From Clostridiales bacterium (GTDB lineage Bacteria > Bacillota > Clostridia > Lachnospirales > JAITVM01): a stretch of DNA of 22,549 bases. A model generated the notes under the pieces. The model had not been told where the DNA came from. It searched no databases and worked only from the letters and a program-made list of their open reading frames with translations. Below, one piece after another: positions 15,576 to 22,549 of the stretch. The first letter of the stretch is position 1, and each line of letters begins with the position of its first letter. The position numbers and the translations under genes were made by a program. The stretch covers positions 1 to 22,549 of the forward strand of contig JAITVM010000042.1 of NCBI GenBank assembly GCA_031285815.1. The letters run 5' to 3'.

Positions 15576-15653
15576 ATGAAGTTTAAAGTAATAAAGCTAC
15601 CTAAATTTTTATCTGTTATAGTGAAGAAAATTTTATGCATACCCAAAGAGTAA
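15576..15653 (+). CDS. spoVM: Stage V sporulation protein M (25 residues)
   Basis: SpoVM is a tiny amphipathic helix that recognises the convex forespore membrane and anchors SpoIVA, the base of the spore coat. The 25-residue product shares the core IKLPKFL and a following IV with Bacillus SpoVM (26 residues), including the key proline at position 9. After that it has a hydrophobic/basic pattern ending in charged residues. GGGGGT lies eight bases before the ATG. It follows rpe, as in Bacillus, where the order is rpe-thiN-spoVM. The gene is too short for usual length cutoffs and is easily missed. It shows that the organism probably makes endospores. Confidence 0.92.
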   Translation: MKFKVIKLPKFLSVIVKKILCIPKE

Positions 15654-15713
15654 CTTGGTACTTAACTGATTTTTATATACGGGATGACATACAAAAGAAA
15701 ACGAGGTAATATT

Positions 15714-16499
15714 ATGAAACATGTTTATGCTATATATTTTAGCCCTGCCCAGAGCACAAAGCTGCTGGCGCAGCATATAACACTTAATATTGGATATTTG
15801 ACTGTGCCAACGACACATATTAATATAACTTATTCTAAAGATAGGGAAAAGCTATATGAATTTGGGCAAGACGACCTGGTTATTTTTGCGTTTCCTACCT
15901 ATGGGGGCAGGGCACCAAATGTAATGCCATCAATTTTTGATAATGTGCGTGGCAAAAAAACGCCTTTAGTATTAGTGGCTTCTTATGGCGACATAGATTA
16001 TGATGATTCGCTTTTAGAAGCATGCAAACGCCTAACTGAAAACGGTTTTGTATGTGCGGCTGCATTGTCAGTGCCTACACAGCATACTATTGCGCCTAAA
16101 GTAGGGGCAGGCAGGCCAAGCACCAGCGATTTTGATAAGCTAAAAGAATATAGCTTAGTAATCAGGCAGAAATTAGATATGGCTGATTTTTATGGCGAAG
16201 ATTTAATTTTGCCCGGTAGCTACCCGCATAAGGATTATGTGGGTGGCCCTAAAATTGCACCGGAAACATCTGACGAATGTATAAAATGCATGCTATGCTA
16301 CCAGTGGTGCCCAGTAGATGCAATCCCGCATTACCACCCAAAGGATACAGACCCAAATAAATGTATAAAATGCCAAGGGTGCGTTATCAGGTGCCCTGTT
16401 AAAGCCAGGGCTTTCAAACATCCGGGTTTTTTGGAAAAGGCCAAGCAAACCGAAGAAAAAAATTTCAATAATAATCATGAAATCCAGCTATTTCTTTGA
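15714..16499 (+). CDS. EFR1-type flavodoxin/ferredoxin fusion protein
   Basis: This 261-residue soluble protein joins a flavodoxin-like domain (about 1-165, with FAFPTYGGRAPN) to a bacterial 2[4Fe-4S] ferredoxin domain. The cluster ligands are C189, C192, C195 and C199 (CIKCMLCYQWCP), then C217, C220, C223 and C227 (CIKCQGCVIRCP). Such EFRO/EFR1 proteins are common in strict anaerobes and are presumed electron carriers or small oxidoreductases; substrates are generally unknown. The ATG at 15714 is chosen because CGAGGT lies just upstream; an in-frame ATG ten codons earlier lacks a site. It is followed by a strong terminator. Whether it shares a transcript with spoVM or the upstream operon is unclear. 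Confidence 0.88.
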   Translation: MKHVYAIYFSPAQSTKLLAQHITLNIGYLTVPTTHINITYSKDREKLYEFGQDDLVIFAFPTYGGRAPNVMPSIFDNVRGKKTPLVLVASYGDIDYDDSLLEACKRLTENGFVCAAALSVPTQHTIAPKVGAGRPSTSDFDKLKEYSLVIRQKLDMADFYGEDLILPGSYPHKDYVGGPKIAPETSDECIKCMLCYQWCPVDAIPHYHPKDTDPNKCIKCQGCVIRCPVKARAFKHPGFLEKAKQTEEKNFNNNHEIQLFL

Positions 16500-16536
16500 T
16501 TTGTGCCTCTTTAGCCCTGATTAATATTTTTCTTTT

Positions 16537-16582
16537 AAATACAAAAAAAGTACCCATAGCCTACGGTACTTTTTTTGTATTT
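16537..16582. terminator. Bidirectional terminator between EFR1 and degV genes
   Basis: A perfect 18-bp stem (16537-16554 with 16565-16582) and ten-base loop has seven T in each 3' arm, TACTTTTTTTG, so it can stop transcripts from either side. The flanking genes converge on it. Confidence 0.88.
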
Positions 16583-16594
16583 ATAGCCAGCAAA

Positions 16595-17431
16595 TTAATT
16601 ATAGTAACTGACAACAATCCCGCCCATATATGCATAGGTAGAACAAAGGCCGCTTGTTTCTGATATTATAATATCTTTAAATTTAACCACCTTTGCTATT
16701 TGGTCTTTAAAATCTATAGCTTTCTGTAATGCTTTAACATGGCTTATTGTCAAAACAGCATTTTCGAAATCAATATTGTCATTTTTAATTATATTAATAA
16801 GTTTTGTGGCAGCTTTTTGATAGCCCCTTGCCTTATCATGCAAAACAATTTGGCCATCTTTAGCTTTACAGATAGGCTTGATAGATAAAATAGAAGCAAG
16901 CTTGGCAATAGTGGGGCTCATCCTACCATTTTTAACTAAGTTGTCAAATTTTTCGAGGATAAGGTAAGTCCTAAGGTTGTTCACAAAATAGGTAATTTTA
17001 TCAACAATCTCATTTTCAGATAAATTATTTTTTATTAGTTCATGTAGTTTAATAGCTATTGAAGATTCCCCTGCCGAAGCCGTTAGGCTGTCAATTATAT
17101 GAATAAATTTATCACCGGCTTCATCTAAAAACATATCTTTTGCCAAACAAGCATTATTGTAAGAAGCACTGAGTTTAGAGGATATAGTAACAGCAAAAAC
17201 ACTCCCCTGTGCTTTAAAACTTTCCAAATAACGTTCTGGTGACGGCGCTGCTGTTTTGGGGACGTTTGTCGAAGCCATCATTGCTTCCATATAAGTATCC
17301 GAATCCAATTTTTCATCGTCGATATAATCTACTCCATCAATTTGTAAATTTAGAGGGATAACATTAGCGCCAATCTCTTGTTTTATTTCAGGGTTTAAGT
17401 CGCAACCGCTATCTACTACTATTTTTATCAT
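16595..17431 (-). CDS. DegV family fatty-acid-binding protein
   Basis: DegV/FakB proteins hold a single fatty acid in a deep pocket, and FakB members present it to the kinase FakA for phosphorylation. The 278-residue product begins IKIVVDSGCDL, the family N-terminal strand. It has TAAPSPERY (60-68) and VTISSKLSASYNNA (81-94), which line the fatty-acid head-group site, and ends with a SETSGLCSTYAYMGG segment. No FakA (DAK2-domain) gene is in the window, so the exact subfamily role is not settled. AAAGGGGA precedes the ATG by seven bases. It is a single gene with its own strong promoter and shares a terminator with the convergent EFR1 gene. Confidence 0.92.
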   Translation of the reverse strand: MIKIVVDSGCDLNPEIKQEIGANVIPLNLQIDGVDYIDDEKLDSDTYMEAMMASTNVPKTAAPSPERYLESFKAQGSVFAVTISSKLSASYNNACLAKDMFLDEAGDKFIHIIDSLTASAGESSIAIKLHELIKNNLSENEIVDKITYFVNNLRTYLILEKFDNLVKNGRMSPTIAKLASILSIKPICKAKDGQIVLHDKARGYQKAATKLINIIKNDNIDFENAVLTISHVKALQKAIDFKDQIAKVVKFKDIIISETSGLCSTYAYMGGIVVSYYN

Positions 17432-17478
17432 GTAAAAATCCCCTTTATTATATTTTTCCCTGCTTTATAAGTAGAATA

Positions 17479-17507
17479 ATTATATCATGATAAATTTTCC
17501 CCGTCAA
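17479..17507 (-). promoter_or_regulatory. Sigma-A promoter of the degV-family gene
   Basis: On the minus strand TTGACG (17502-17507), a 17-base spacer and a perfect TATAAT (17479-17484) lie about 48 bases before the ATG. Confidence 0.75.
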
Positions 17508-17724
17508 AAATATTTAATAAATAGGCAAAAAAAGGCCACTTAGACTATGGGGTCAGACATAAAATATCCCAAACAGCTGTAAAGGCCAACCCCCTTGTTT
17601 GCCCTTATGTTGCCGGTAATAACCCCACCTTATTAATTAATTATAAAATTTTAATATCCTAAATTTACAAAACCCTTCCAAATTTTTAATTTGAGAGGGT
17701 TTTGTAATACAGCTTTCATGGATT
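17508..17724. other. Intergenic stretch with a long hairpin (17665-17707)
   Basis: No gene was seen between the divergent degV-family and lipoprotein promoters. TTACAAAACCCT (17665-17676) pairs perfectly with AGGGTTTTGTAA (17696-17707), and CAAAT/ATTTG inside the loop extends the pairing. Neither side has a T-run after the stem, so it is not a standard terminator, and it lies upstream of the lipoprotein promoter. Upstream, AAGGCCA occurs twice (near 17530 and 17582) and GGGGT/ACCCC could pair, hinting at structure but not at a known RNA family. Confidence 0.5.
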
Positions 17725-17752
17725 TTGTCAGGAATTTGAAGCTTTGTATAAT
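17725..17752 (+). promoter_or_regulatory. Likely promoter of the sugar-binding lipoprotein gene
   Basis: TTGTCA (17725-17730, 5 of 6 to consensus), a 16-base spacer and a perfect TATAAT (17747-17752) would give a leader of about 120 bases before the ATG at 17882. Confidence 0.6.
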
Positions 17753-17881
17753 TAGAATTGAGTTTGTAAAATATAAGCATCAGTGGTTTACAGGATAGGA
17801 TATTGAATATATTTTTAAATGGCTAAATGTCCGATAATAATTCATAGGTGGCTTTTAATCAAAAAATACGGAGGTAAATTA

Positions 17882-18904
17882 ATGAAACTATTAAAGAAGG
17901 CAACATCAGTTTGTTTATTTATTGTTGTTATGGCGGCGTTATTAGCGGGCTGCAACAAAACTGGAAGCGATGGGGAAGCAACAGGCGGCAATACAGAGGG
18001 GAATTTACCTAGCGATGCTATACAGCAGGTGGTTGACCCAGATGATGGCAGGCCGGTTATTACAATTATAACATCAAATGACCCGATGAAACAAATAGGC
18101 GCCTTAAACGCTTCTTATGCGGTTGATATGGCTGGCTATAGGCCTGAAATTTTAACCCATGATGGGACAGTAGAAGGCGAGGCAGGGCTTTTTGATTCTG
18201 CCATAGAAAATAAATCGGTAGCAATAATCTGTGATGTACAAAGCTCAGTATATTCTGGCGAAGCAATCAAGAAGGCTAAGCTTAATAATATCCCAACATT
18301 TACAGTGAACAGCCTATTGTTGGAAGAGGGTGTGGCGATCAACCAATTCGTCACAAATAATTATGAAATAACAAGGGAAGCGGCTGTTGAATACGTAAAT
18401 AAAGCAGGGCAAATCGGAAAATTTTCAATTATAATGGGCCCGGATGGCTCTAACGCATCTGAAGTAAGGATGGCTGCCTTTACAGAAGTATTAGTCCAGT
18501 ACCAAGGCTTAGAGATGGTTACTTACGAGGCTGTTGATAGTACAGATTATGAATCGGAAATTAAGAAGTTCCTAAAAGATAATGATAATATAAATGGTAT
18601 CCTTTGTGTTACAGAGGAAATTACGCTTGCAGCCCTTAAAGTTAAAGCAGATTTAGGCCTTAATGATTTAGTTATAGTTGGCTTTGGCGGAAATAATGAA
18701 ATTAAAGAGGCTATTACATCTGGCCAATTGGCGGCGGCTGTTTTACCCCCAATTTCAATTGTTGGGGAAATGGCTGGCGAGAGGGCGGCAGGGTTTTTAG
18801 CGGACAGCTCTGAAGGGTTTGAAGAAATCCAGCCAATAGAGGCTACTTTAATTACAGCTGAGAATGTAGAATATTTAGAAAATTATATTTATAGCGAATA
18901 TTAA
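17882..18904 (+). CDS. Sugar-type substrate-binding lipoprotein (RbsB/LacI-like fold)
   Basis: This 340-residue lipoprotein has a signal peptide and lipobox LLAGC with the lipid-carrying Cys24, followed by a Gly/Asn/Glu spacer. The rest (about 60-320) is a type I periplasmic-binding fold as in ribose- and galactose-binding proteins. It includes SVAIICDVQSS, NIPTFTVNS, IIMGPDGSNASEVRMAAF, NINGILCVTEEITLAAL and VIVGFGGNNEIKEAI. The usual sugar-binding phrase (VPVV.ID) is altered, so the ligand cannot be predicted. No ABC permease or ATPase gene lies nearby. It may serve a transporter elsewhere or act as a sensor. The ATG at 17882 has GGAGGT seven bases upstream; in-frame codons before it lack a site. 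Confidence 0.9.
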   Translation: MKLLKKATSVCLFIVVMAALLAGCNKTGSDGEATGGNTEGNLPSDAIQQVVDPDDGRPVITIITSNDPMKQIGALNASYAVDMAGYRPEILTHDGTVEGEAGLFDSAIENKSVAIICDVQSSVYSGEAIKKAKLNNIPTFTVNSLLLEEGVAINQFVTNNYEITREAAVEYVNKAGQIGKFSIIMGPDGSNASEVRMAAFTEVLVQYQGLEMVTYEAVDSTDYESEIKKFLKDNDNINGILCVTEEITLAALKVKADLGLNDLVIVGFGGNNEIKEAITSGQLAAAVLPPISIVGEMAGERAAGFLADSSEGFEEIQPIEATLITAENVEYLENYIYSEY

Positions 18905-18907
18905 TAT

Positions 18908-18933
18908 AAAAAAGGCCCCCGTTTGGGGGCCTT
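18908..18933. terminator. Terminator between convergent lipoprotein and SLH genes
   Basis: AAGGCCCCC (18912-18920), loop GTTT and GGGGGCCTT (18925-18933) form a very stable stem. On the minus strand it is followed by an uninterrupted T-run (complement of 18908-18913), so it mainly ends the SLH gene's transcript. It may also stop the lipoprotein transcript, though the plus-side T-run is poor. Confidence 0.85.
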
Positions 18934-18937
18934 GTAA

Positions 18938-21682
18938 TTATCTAGGGCTTAAAATTTTTGTATTTGCGTCATTGTTGCCATATAGGTTTGGCGCTAATTT
19001 TTTTACTGATACATCTTTTAATTTATAAGCGATTTGCAAAAATTCATTTGTGCTGATAAATGATTTAGGGTTGAAGTTATTTGTTTCATCAATATCTACT
19101 AACCCAAGCTCGTAATATTTGTTTACAGAGTAATATAAATCGCTGTTTTCATGTTTGTTGATATCTTTAACAGTATCATTATGAAAATTTACAGTGTTAG
19201 GCAGGTCAAATAGCTTTTCTAAAGTTAGTATGACTTCAGCTTTAGTAATATTTTCTTCAGGGTTTAATTCTATACTGTCTGAAGGGGCTATACCGTAATA
19301 CCTAGCTTTTTCAATTAATTCGCCGCCTTCATATCCGGTTAAGCCACTAAAATAAAAAGTATTTGGTGTTTCGTTTAGTTCTGGGGCCATCCTCATTATT
19401 GTTTTCAAAAATTGCCCCCGCGTTAAAATATCATTAGCGTAATATTCATTTTCTGTTATATAATTTTCTTCAATCATGACATTTTTTATTTCAGATATAT
19501 CTTCAAGGCGGCCGCTGCTTTCTGTAGAAGGGCTTGATTCCAGGGTGTTGGCTTGTTGGCCCCCCGTGCTGTTACTTAACTGGTTTTTATCATCAGCTGT
19601 TGTATCAACAGCATTACTATTTAATGCGTTTTTATCCCCCGAGGCAATTATCGGGCCAGTGCTTGGCCCATTCTCGACAGCCCTGGTGCTTGGGCTTGGA
19701 TTTAAACTGGCAATGCTTTTGTTATCTTCTAGAAACCCTGGCTGCACATTATCAATATCAGATATAGTATTATTTTGTGGATTATTATCACCTGACATTG
19801 CGTAAATATTGTTGCCTAGGCTTGAATAAGGCGTGTTGCCTGTATCATTCCCTATGCCGGTGTTACCGGTAGGCATAGCCCCGTTTGTACCCCGGTTATT
19901 ATTTATATTGTTAGTAGTTGTTGAATTAATTAGGTCAGTAGCAGTATTTAAATTATTATTGCCTGGTGTATTAATTGAATTATTTGTGCTGGTGTTGTTT
20001 GTGCCAGTATTGTTTGTATTATTAATACTGGGGCTTTCCGTAGTATTGGTTAAAGTATTAGGGCTATTTGATGCCCCTGTGTTGTTTGTGCCAGCGCTAT
20101 TAGTGTTATAGCCTGCATTCCCCGCAGGGTTAGTATAGGCGTTGGGGCTGGTTGTGGCCCCGGTACCATAGCTTGAAGTGCCTGTATTCGAATTATTATT
20201 CATATTGGTGCTTTGGCTATTTGGTGTTGTGTAATCATTTGAAAGGGTACCAAAATTATCAAAATTAGAGGCATTAGGCAAACTTGTGTTTTGCCCGGCA
20301 TTATAGCTTCCAGTATTAGTGCCGCCCGTTATATTATCTGATGTACCATAAGAGCTATTGCTGCCCAAATTATTTTTGAAATTATCTTGCCCCAATTCGA
20401 TGGCATTACCTAGGTTATTGCTATTTGAATTGCTGTTATCCTTGTAATTGTCGTCCCGGGTTTCTATTGTAATAGTTTCGATTCTAGACCTGTTATTGTC
20501 CTCGTCAAACCTATCTTCTGTTTTCCAGCTTTTTAAAACCTTTTCAGCGTATTCGCTGTTATTAATGAAGTCATCCGTATTAAAGTTTCCGGTTAATGAT
20601 ATGAGTACGGGCGTGATATCATTTTCCGCTTCAACTAATTCATCAGCTAATTTATAGTTGCTGCTGCCAAATGCTTTCCATACACTTTTGCTTTCCTGGC
20701 CAAGGGACCAAGCCGCTATGCCTTTTAGGTTATATTGGTTAGCGGTATCAATCTTTTCTTTAATAGCATATTCATTATCATAATAAATTTCATACTCGCC
20801 TGCTTCTAAAGTATGGCCGCCCCATATTCTTGGCTTAACATCATTTTCTTCAATAGTTAAAATTAACTTTTCAGTTTTATCATCATTGGCTGTGATTTTT
20901 TCTATTTTATAATTATTAACCAGCGATTCAATATCCATATTAGTTATATTATTACCGCCAGACTGTTCGCCTTTTTGCCAAAACCGGCCGTAAAGGGGTA
21001 TGCCTAAAATAATTTTTTCGCTTGGTACATGTTTAACCAGATTTTCTATAGACTTCGTTATAAAATCAAGGCCTGAAGCAGGGCCTGGCTCTGTGCTCTG
21101 GTTTGATTCGTCAAAACAAGTCAGGAGGACATAATCTGAATTCCCGGCAATTTCTTCATAGTCGTATAGGCCATAGTAGCCGGCATTTTTGCCCTCGGGG
21201 TTTGCTGCAACAGATACTATTAAAGTTTTGCCGCCTATATGGAGCCGGGTCTCTTTCAAAAAATCCGAAAAATCTTTTTTATTGTTTTCAGTTATATTGC
21301 TTAGGTCAATATTTATACCATCCAACCCGTATTCTTCAATAGCGTTTGCTATTTCAACAGCCAAGCCCCGGTAATTATTTAATGCCGAAACACCTAGGCT
21401 ACGGTTTGAATTATTAGTTAAAAATGGTATGACATCTATATTTTTTGAATGCATATTATCTATAAAGCTTTTATCTATGTTATTTGTTGATAATGAGCCG
21501 TCGGGTTTCAATTGAAAAAATTCTGGCGATACAGAATCTAAAACATCGCTGGCCCTTTCTATATAATTATTATATTGATATGGTGTGCCACCATATAAAT
21601 AAGACATATTATATGCATAGGCTGGGGTAGAAAAACTAATGCTTATAATTAACGCGGCAAATAGAGATGATTTTCGTTTCAT
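18938..21682 (-). CDS. SLH-anchored surface protein with a GH18-like domain lacking the catalytic glutamate
   Basis: This 914-residue exported protein has a signal peptide (about 1-23, ending AYAY). A glycoside hydrolase 18 domain like YaaH/SleL cortex-lytic enzymes follows (about 24-345). The active-site motif DGxNxDxE reads DGINIDLS (121-128), so Ser128 stands at the catalytic acid position. The family's TYDEH segment reads TCFDES (188-193), also changing the conserved Tyr and His. GIAAWSLGQE (321-330) is kept. Residues about 410-725 are a low-complexity Asn/Thr/Ser/Gly linker. Three SLH-like repeats end the protein (near 745-775, 805-835 and 865-895), with LTRGQF, ITKAEV and ISTNEF cores that attach proteins to the wall. 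GGAGG precedes the ATG. It probably binds a glycan at the surface rather than cutting it. The domain call is firm; loss of activity is inferred. Confidence 0.88.
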   Translation of the reverse strand: MKRKSSLFAALIISISFSTPAYAYNMSYLYGGTPYQYNNYIERASDVLDSVSPEFFQLKPDGSLSTNNIDKSFIDNMHSKNIDVIPFLTNNSNRSLGVSALNNYRGLAVEIANAIEEYGLDGINIDLSNITENNKKDFSDFLKETRLHIGGKTLIVSVAANPEGKNAGYYGLYDYEEIAGNSDYVLLTCFDESNQSTEPGPASGLDFITKSIENLVKHVPSEKIILGIPLYGRFWQKGEQSGGNNITNMDIESLVNNYKIEKITANDDKTEKLILTIEENDVKPRIWGGHTLEAGEYEIYYDNEYAIKEKIDTANQYNLKGIAAWSLGQESKSVWKAFGSSNYKLADELVEAENDITPVLISLTGNFNTDDFINNSEYAEKVLKSWKTEDRFDEDNNRSRIETITIETRDDNYKDNSNSNSNNLGNAIELGQDNFKNNLGSNSSYGTSDNITGGTNTGSYNAGQNTSLPNASNFDNFGTLSNDYTTPNSQSTNMNNNSNTGTSSYGTGATTSPNAYTNPAGNAGYNTNSAGTNNTGASNSPNTLTNTTESPSINNTNNTGTNNTSTNNSINTPGNNNLNTATDLINSTTTNNINNNRGTNGAMPTGNTGIGNDTGNTPYSSLGNNIYAMSGDNNPQNNTISDIDNVQPGFLEDNKSIASLNPSPSTRAVENGPSTGPIIASGDKNALNSNAVDTTADDKNQLSNSTGGQQANTLESSPSTESSGRLEDISEIKNVMIEENYITENEYYANDILTRGQFLKTIMRMAPELNETPNTFYFSGLTGYEGGELIEKARYYGIAPSDSIELNPEENITKAEVILTLEKLFDLPNTVNFHNDTVKDINKHENSDLYYSVNKYYELGLVDIDETNNFNPKSFISTNEFLQIAYKLKDVSVKKLAPNLYGNNDANTKILSPR
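19508..20455 (-). repeat. Asn/Thr/Ser/Gly-rich low-complexity coding segment
   Basis: About 315 codons of the SLH protein consist mostly of AAT/AAC, ACT/ACA, GGC/GGT and AGC/AGT in short irregular repeats such as NNTGTNN and TNNSxN. It is likely a flexible, extended spacer between the GH18-like domain and the SLH anchor. The antisense strand shows long Val/Leu-rich open frames here, which are a by-product of the repeat codons. Length variation between strains would be expected. Confidence 0.85.
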
Positions 21683-21978
21683 AAGTATAAAAACCTCCTT
21701 TTTATATAATTATTTTCCCGGTTTTGAGTAAAATATATTCTATAAAAAGATGGTATTTTAAGGTTTGGGGATGAAAAAATATTTTTTGGTTTTCAGCAGG
21801 CAAAGGCGGTGCCCATATAATAAAAAATATATCAGCTGCAGAAAACTTGTTTACGTTGATTTTGGGTCGAAAAATTAATGCGAAATAGTGTACCCGCATA
21901 AAATAATGGTGGTTCGTGAGGATTTTTTTGAGGTTTATGATGAAGGGCTGAAGTAAGATAAAATTTTATATTTGTAGC
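21683..21978. other. Intergenic stretch with no gene recognised
   Basis: This stretch lies upstream of the SLH gene. It holds that gene's GGAGG ribosome-binding site and AT-rich sequence that should contain its promoter. On the minus strand a TATAGAAT (complement near 21740) could be a -10 box, but I found no convincing -35 partner. Short open frames on both strands have poor start contexts and no family resemblance. Confidence 0.4.
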
Positions 21979-22016
21979 ATATTCAAAAGCCGCGCATTTG
22001 CGCGGTTTTTGAATAT
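21979..22016 (-). terminator. Terminator of the NPCBM-domain gene
   Basis: A 17-bp stem with one G-T wobble joins 21979-21995 to 22000-22016 around the loop ATTT. The core is CCGCGC/GCGCGG with A- and T-rich outer arms. It begins about 40 bases after the stop codon of the minus-strand NPCBM gene. The T-run is part of the stem arm rather than fully beyond it. Confidence 0.65.
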
Positions 22017-22056
22017 AAGGGAAATGACTGTAGGGGCATAATATTTGATACATATA

Positions 22057-22549
22057 TTAATATAACTTAGGGTCTCCAAGTGCACCATACGCAGCAAAAT
22101 TGAAACTTGAGGAAAAAGATATTTTCAACTCAGAGGCTCCAGTTACATCAATCGGAAGAATAGGAATTGGATCGATACCACCTGTCACGGTCTCATCAAA
22201 CCTAACTTGATCATCAACAGAAATTACCATTGTTGTTTTATAGTCTGAGGAACGTTTTGCGTATATCTGATAAAAATCTCCTTCAAAACTTGAATATTTT
22301 CCATCTAATTTATAAATAATAAAGCCAGTAAATCTACTATTTGAACATATAGCGTTTTTATAAGTGTTACCGAGATTGTCTTTAGTACCGTTTTGAGTCT
22401 CATCTACATAAACAATTTCTCCATCCATATCAAACCAGTCCAAGTCAACCAAGTATGTAGGCGTATCTGTATTTTGGCTAATTGGAGCATCGCTCGCTGC
22501 AGTGCTTGGCATAACAATTTCGGTTAATTGATTTTTAAGTAATTCATTT
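22057..22549 (-). CDS. C-terminal part of an NPCBM-domain protein (5' end off window)
   Basis: The frame is open from the window edge to the stop at 22057, giving 163 residues; an internal Met at 22512 is not taken as the start because the frame continues upstream. Residues after PTYLVDLDWFD match the NPCBM pattern (putative carbohydrate-binding module): GNTYKNAI, then FTGFIIYKLDGKYSSFEGDFYQIY, a central DDQVRFDETV and a final ELKISF with an ALGDPKLY end. Such modules sit at the ends of larger secreted glycan-binding or wall proteins. The preceding TEIVMPSTAASDAPISQ stretch looks like a linker. Glycine codon GGA is frequent here but uncommon in several neighbouring genes, which may hint at different ancestry. 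What the missing N-terminal part does is unknown. Confidence 0.75.
   Translation of the reverse strand, partial: NELLKNQLTEIVMPSTAASDAPISQNTDTPTYLVDLDWFDMDGEIVYVDETQNGTKDNLGNTYKNAICSNSRFTGFIIYKLDGKYSSFEGDFYQIYAKRSSDYKTTMVISVDDQVRFDETVTGGIDPIPILPIDVTGASELKISFSSSFNFAAYGALGDPKLY

Noticed and set aside
17540..17560. GGGGTCAGAC resembling the end of some mobile repeats
   Set aside because: I could find no matching inverted end, target duplication or transposase nearby; a short match alone is not enough.
19476..20111. Plus-strand Leu/Val-rich frames that look like membrane proteins
   Set aside because: They are antisense to the Asn/Thr-rich linker of the SLH protein. AAT/AAC and ACT/GGC repeats read backward give Leu, Val and Pro codons.
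21702..22053. Minus-strand frames of 65 and 73 codons between the SLH and NPCBM genes
   Set aside because: One covers the terminator hairpin, neither has a good ribosome-binding site, and both have atypical compositions.

Overview
This AT-rich window reads as the chromosome of an anaerobic, endospore-forming member of the Clostridia (Firmicutes). The main clues are a SpoVM homologue, a gene order matching the Bacillus prpC-prkC-rsgA-rpe-(thiN)-spoVM cluster, an oxygen/NO-scavenging flavodiiron protein, a PASTA-type Ser/Thr kinase, an SLH-anchored surface protein, G-rich Shine-Dalgarno sequences and frequent TTG starts. The exact genus cannot be told from the sequence.

Left part (1-5200): a minus-strand flavodiiron/flavin reductase/rubredoxin fusion runs off the left edge. 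Next come a minus-strand secreted protein with two SH3b repeats and a conserved C-terminal domain of unknown function, a single tRNA-Gly(TCC) with its own consensus promoter and terminator, and a plus-strand secreted N-acetylmuramoyl-L-alanine amidase. Middle (5200-16500): purF on the minus strand diverges from a long plus-strand housekeeping operon. Between them is an array of 55-bp A/T-tract repeats carrying promoter-like elements. The operon encodes a NadD-YqeK fusion, RsfS, RsmB, RlmN, a PP2C phosphatase, a PASTA kinase, RsgA and Rpe, then a 38-codon ORF where thiN would be expected, SpoVM (25 residues) and a flavodoxin/ferredoxin-type protein. Many of these proteins act on ribosome maturation or quality (RsfS, RsmB, RlmN, RsgA), and the kinase/phosphatase pair senses the cell wall.

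Right part (16500-22549): a minus-strand DegV-family lipid-binding protein, a plus-strand orphan sugar-binding lipoprotein, a large minus-strand surface protein (GH18-like domain, Asn/Thr-rich linker, SLH repeats) whose catalytic glutamate is replaced by serine, and a partial minus-strand protein with an NPCBM-type carbohydrate-binding domain cut by the right edge.

I found no CRISPR array, insertion sequence, prophage or defence system. The observations most worth a second look are the promoter-bearing 55-bp repeat array, the apparently inactivated GH18 surface protein, the replaced or eroded thiN position with an intact spoVM, and the multidomain flavodiiron protein.
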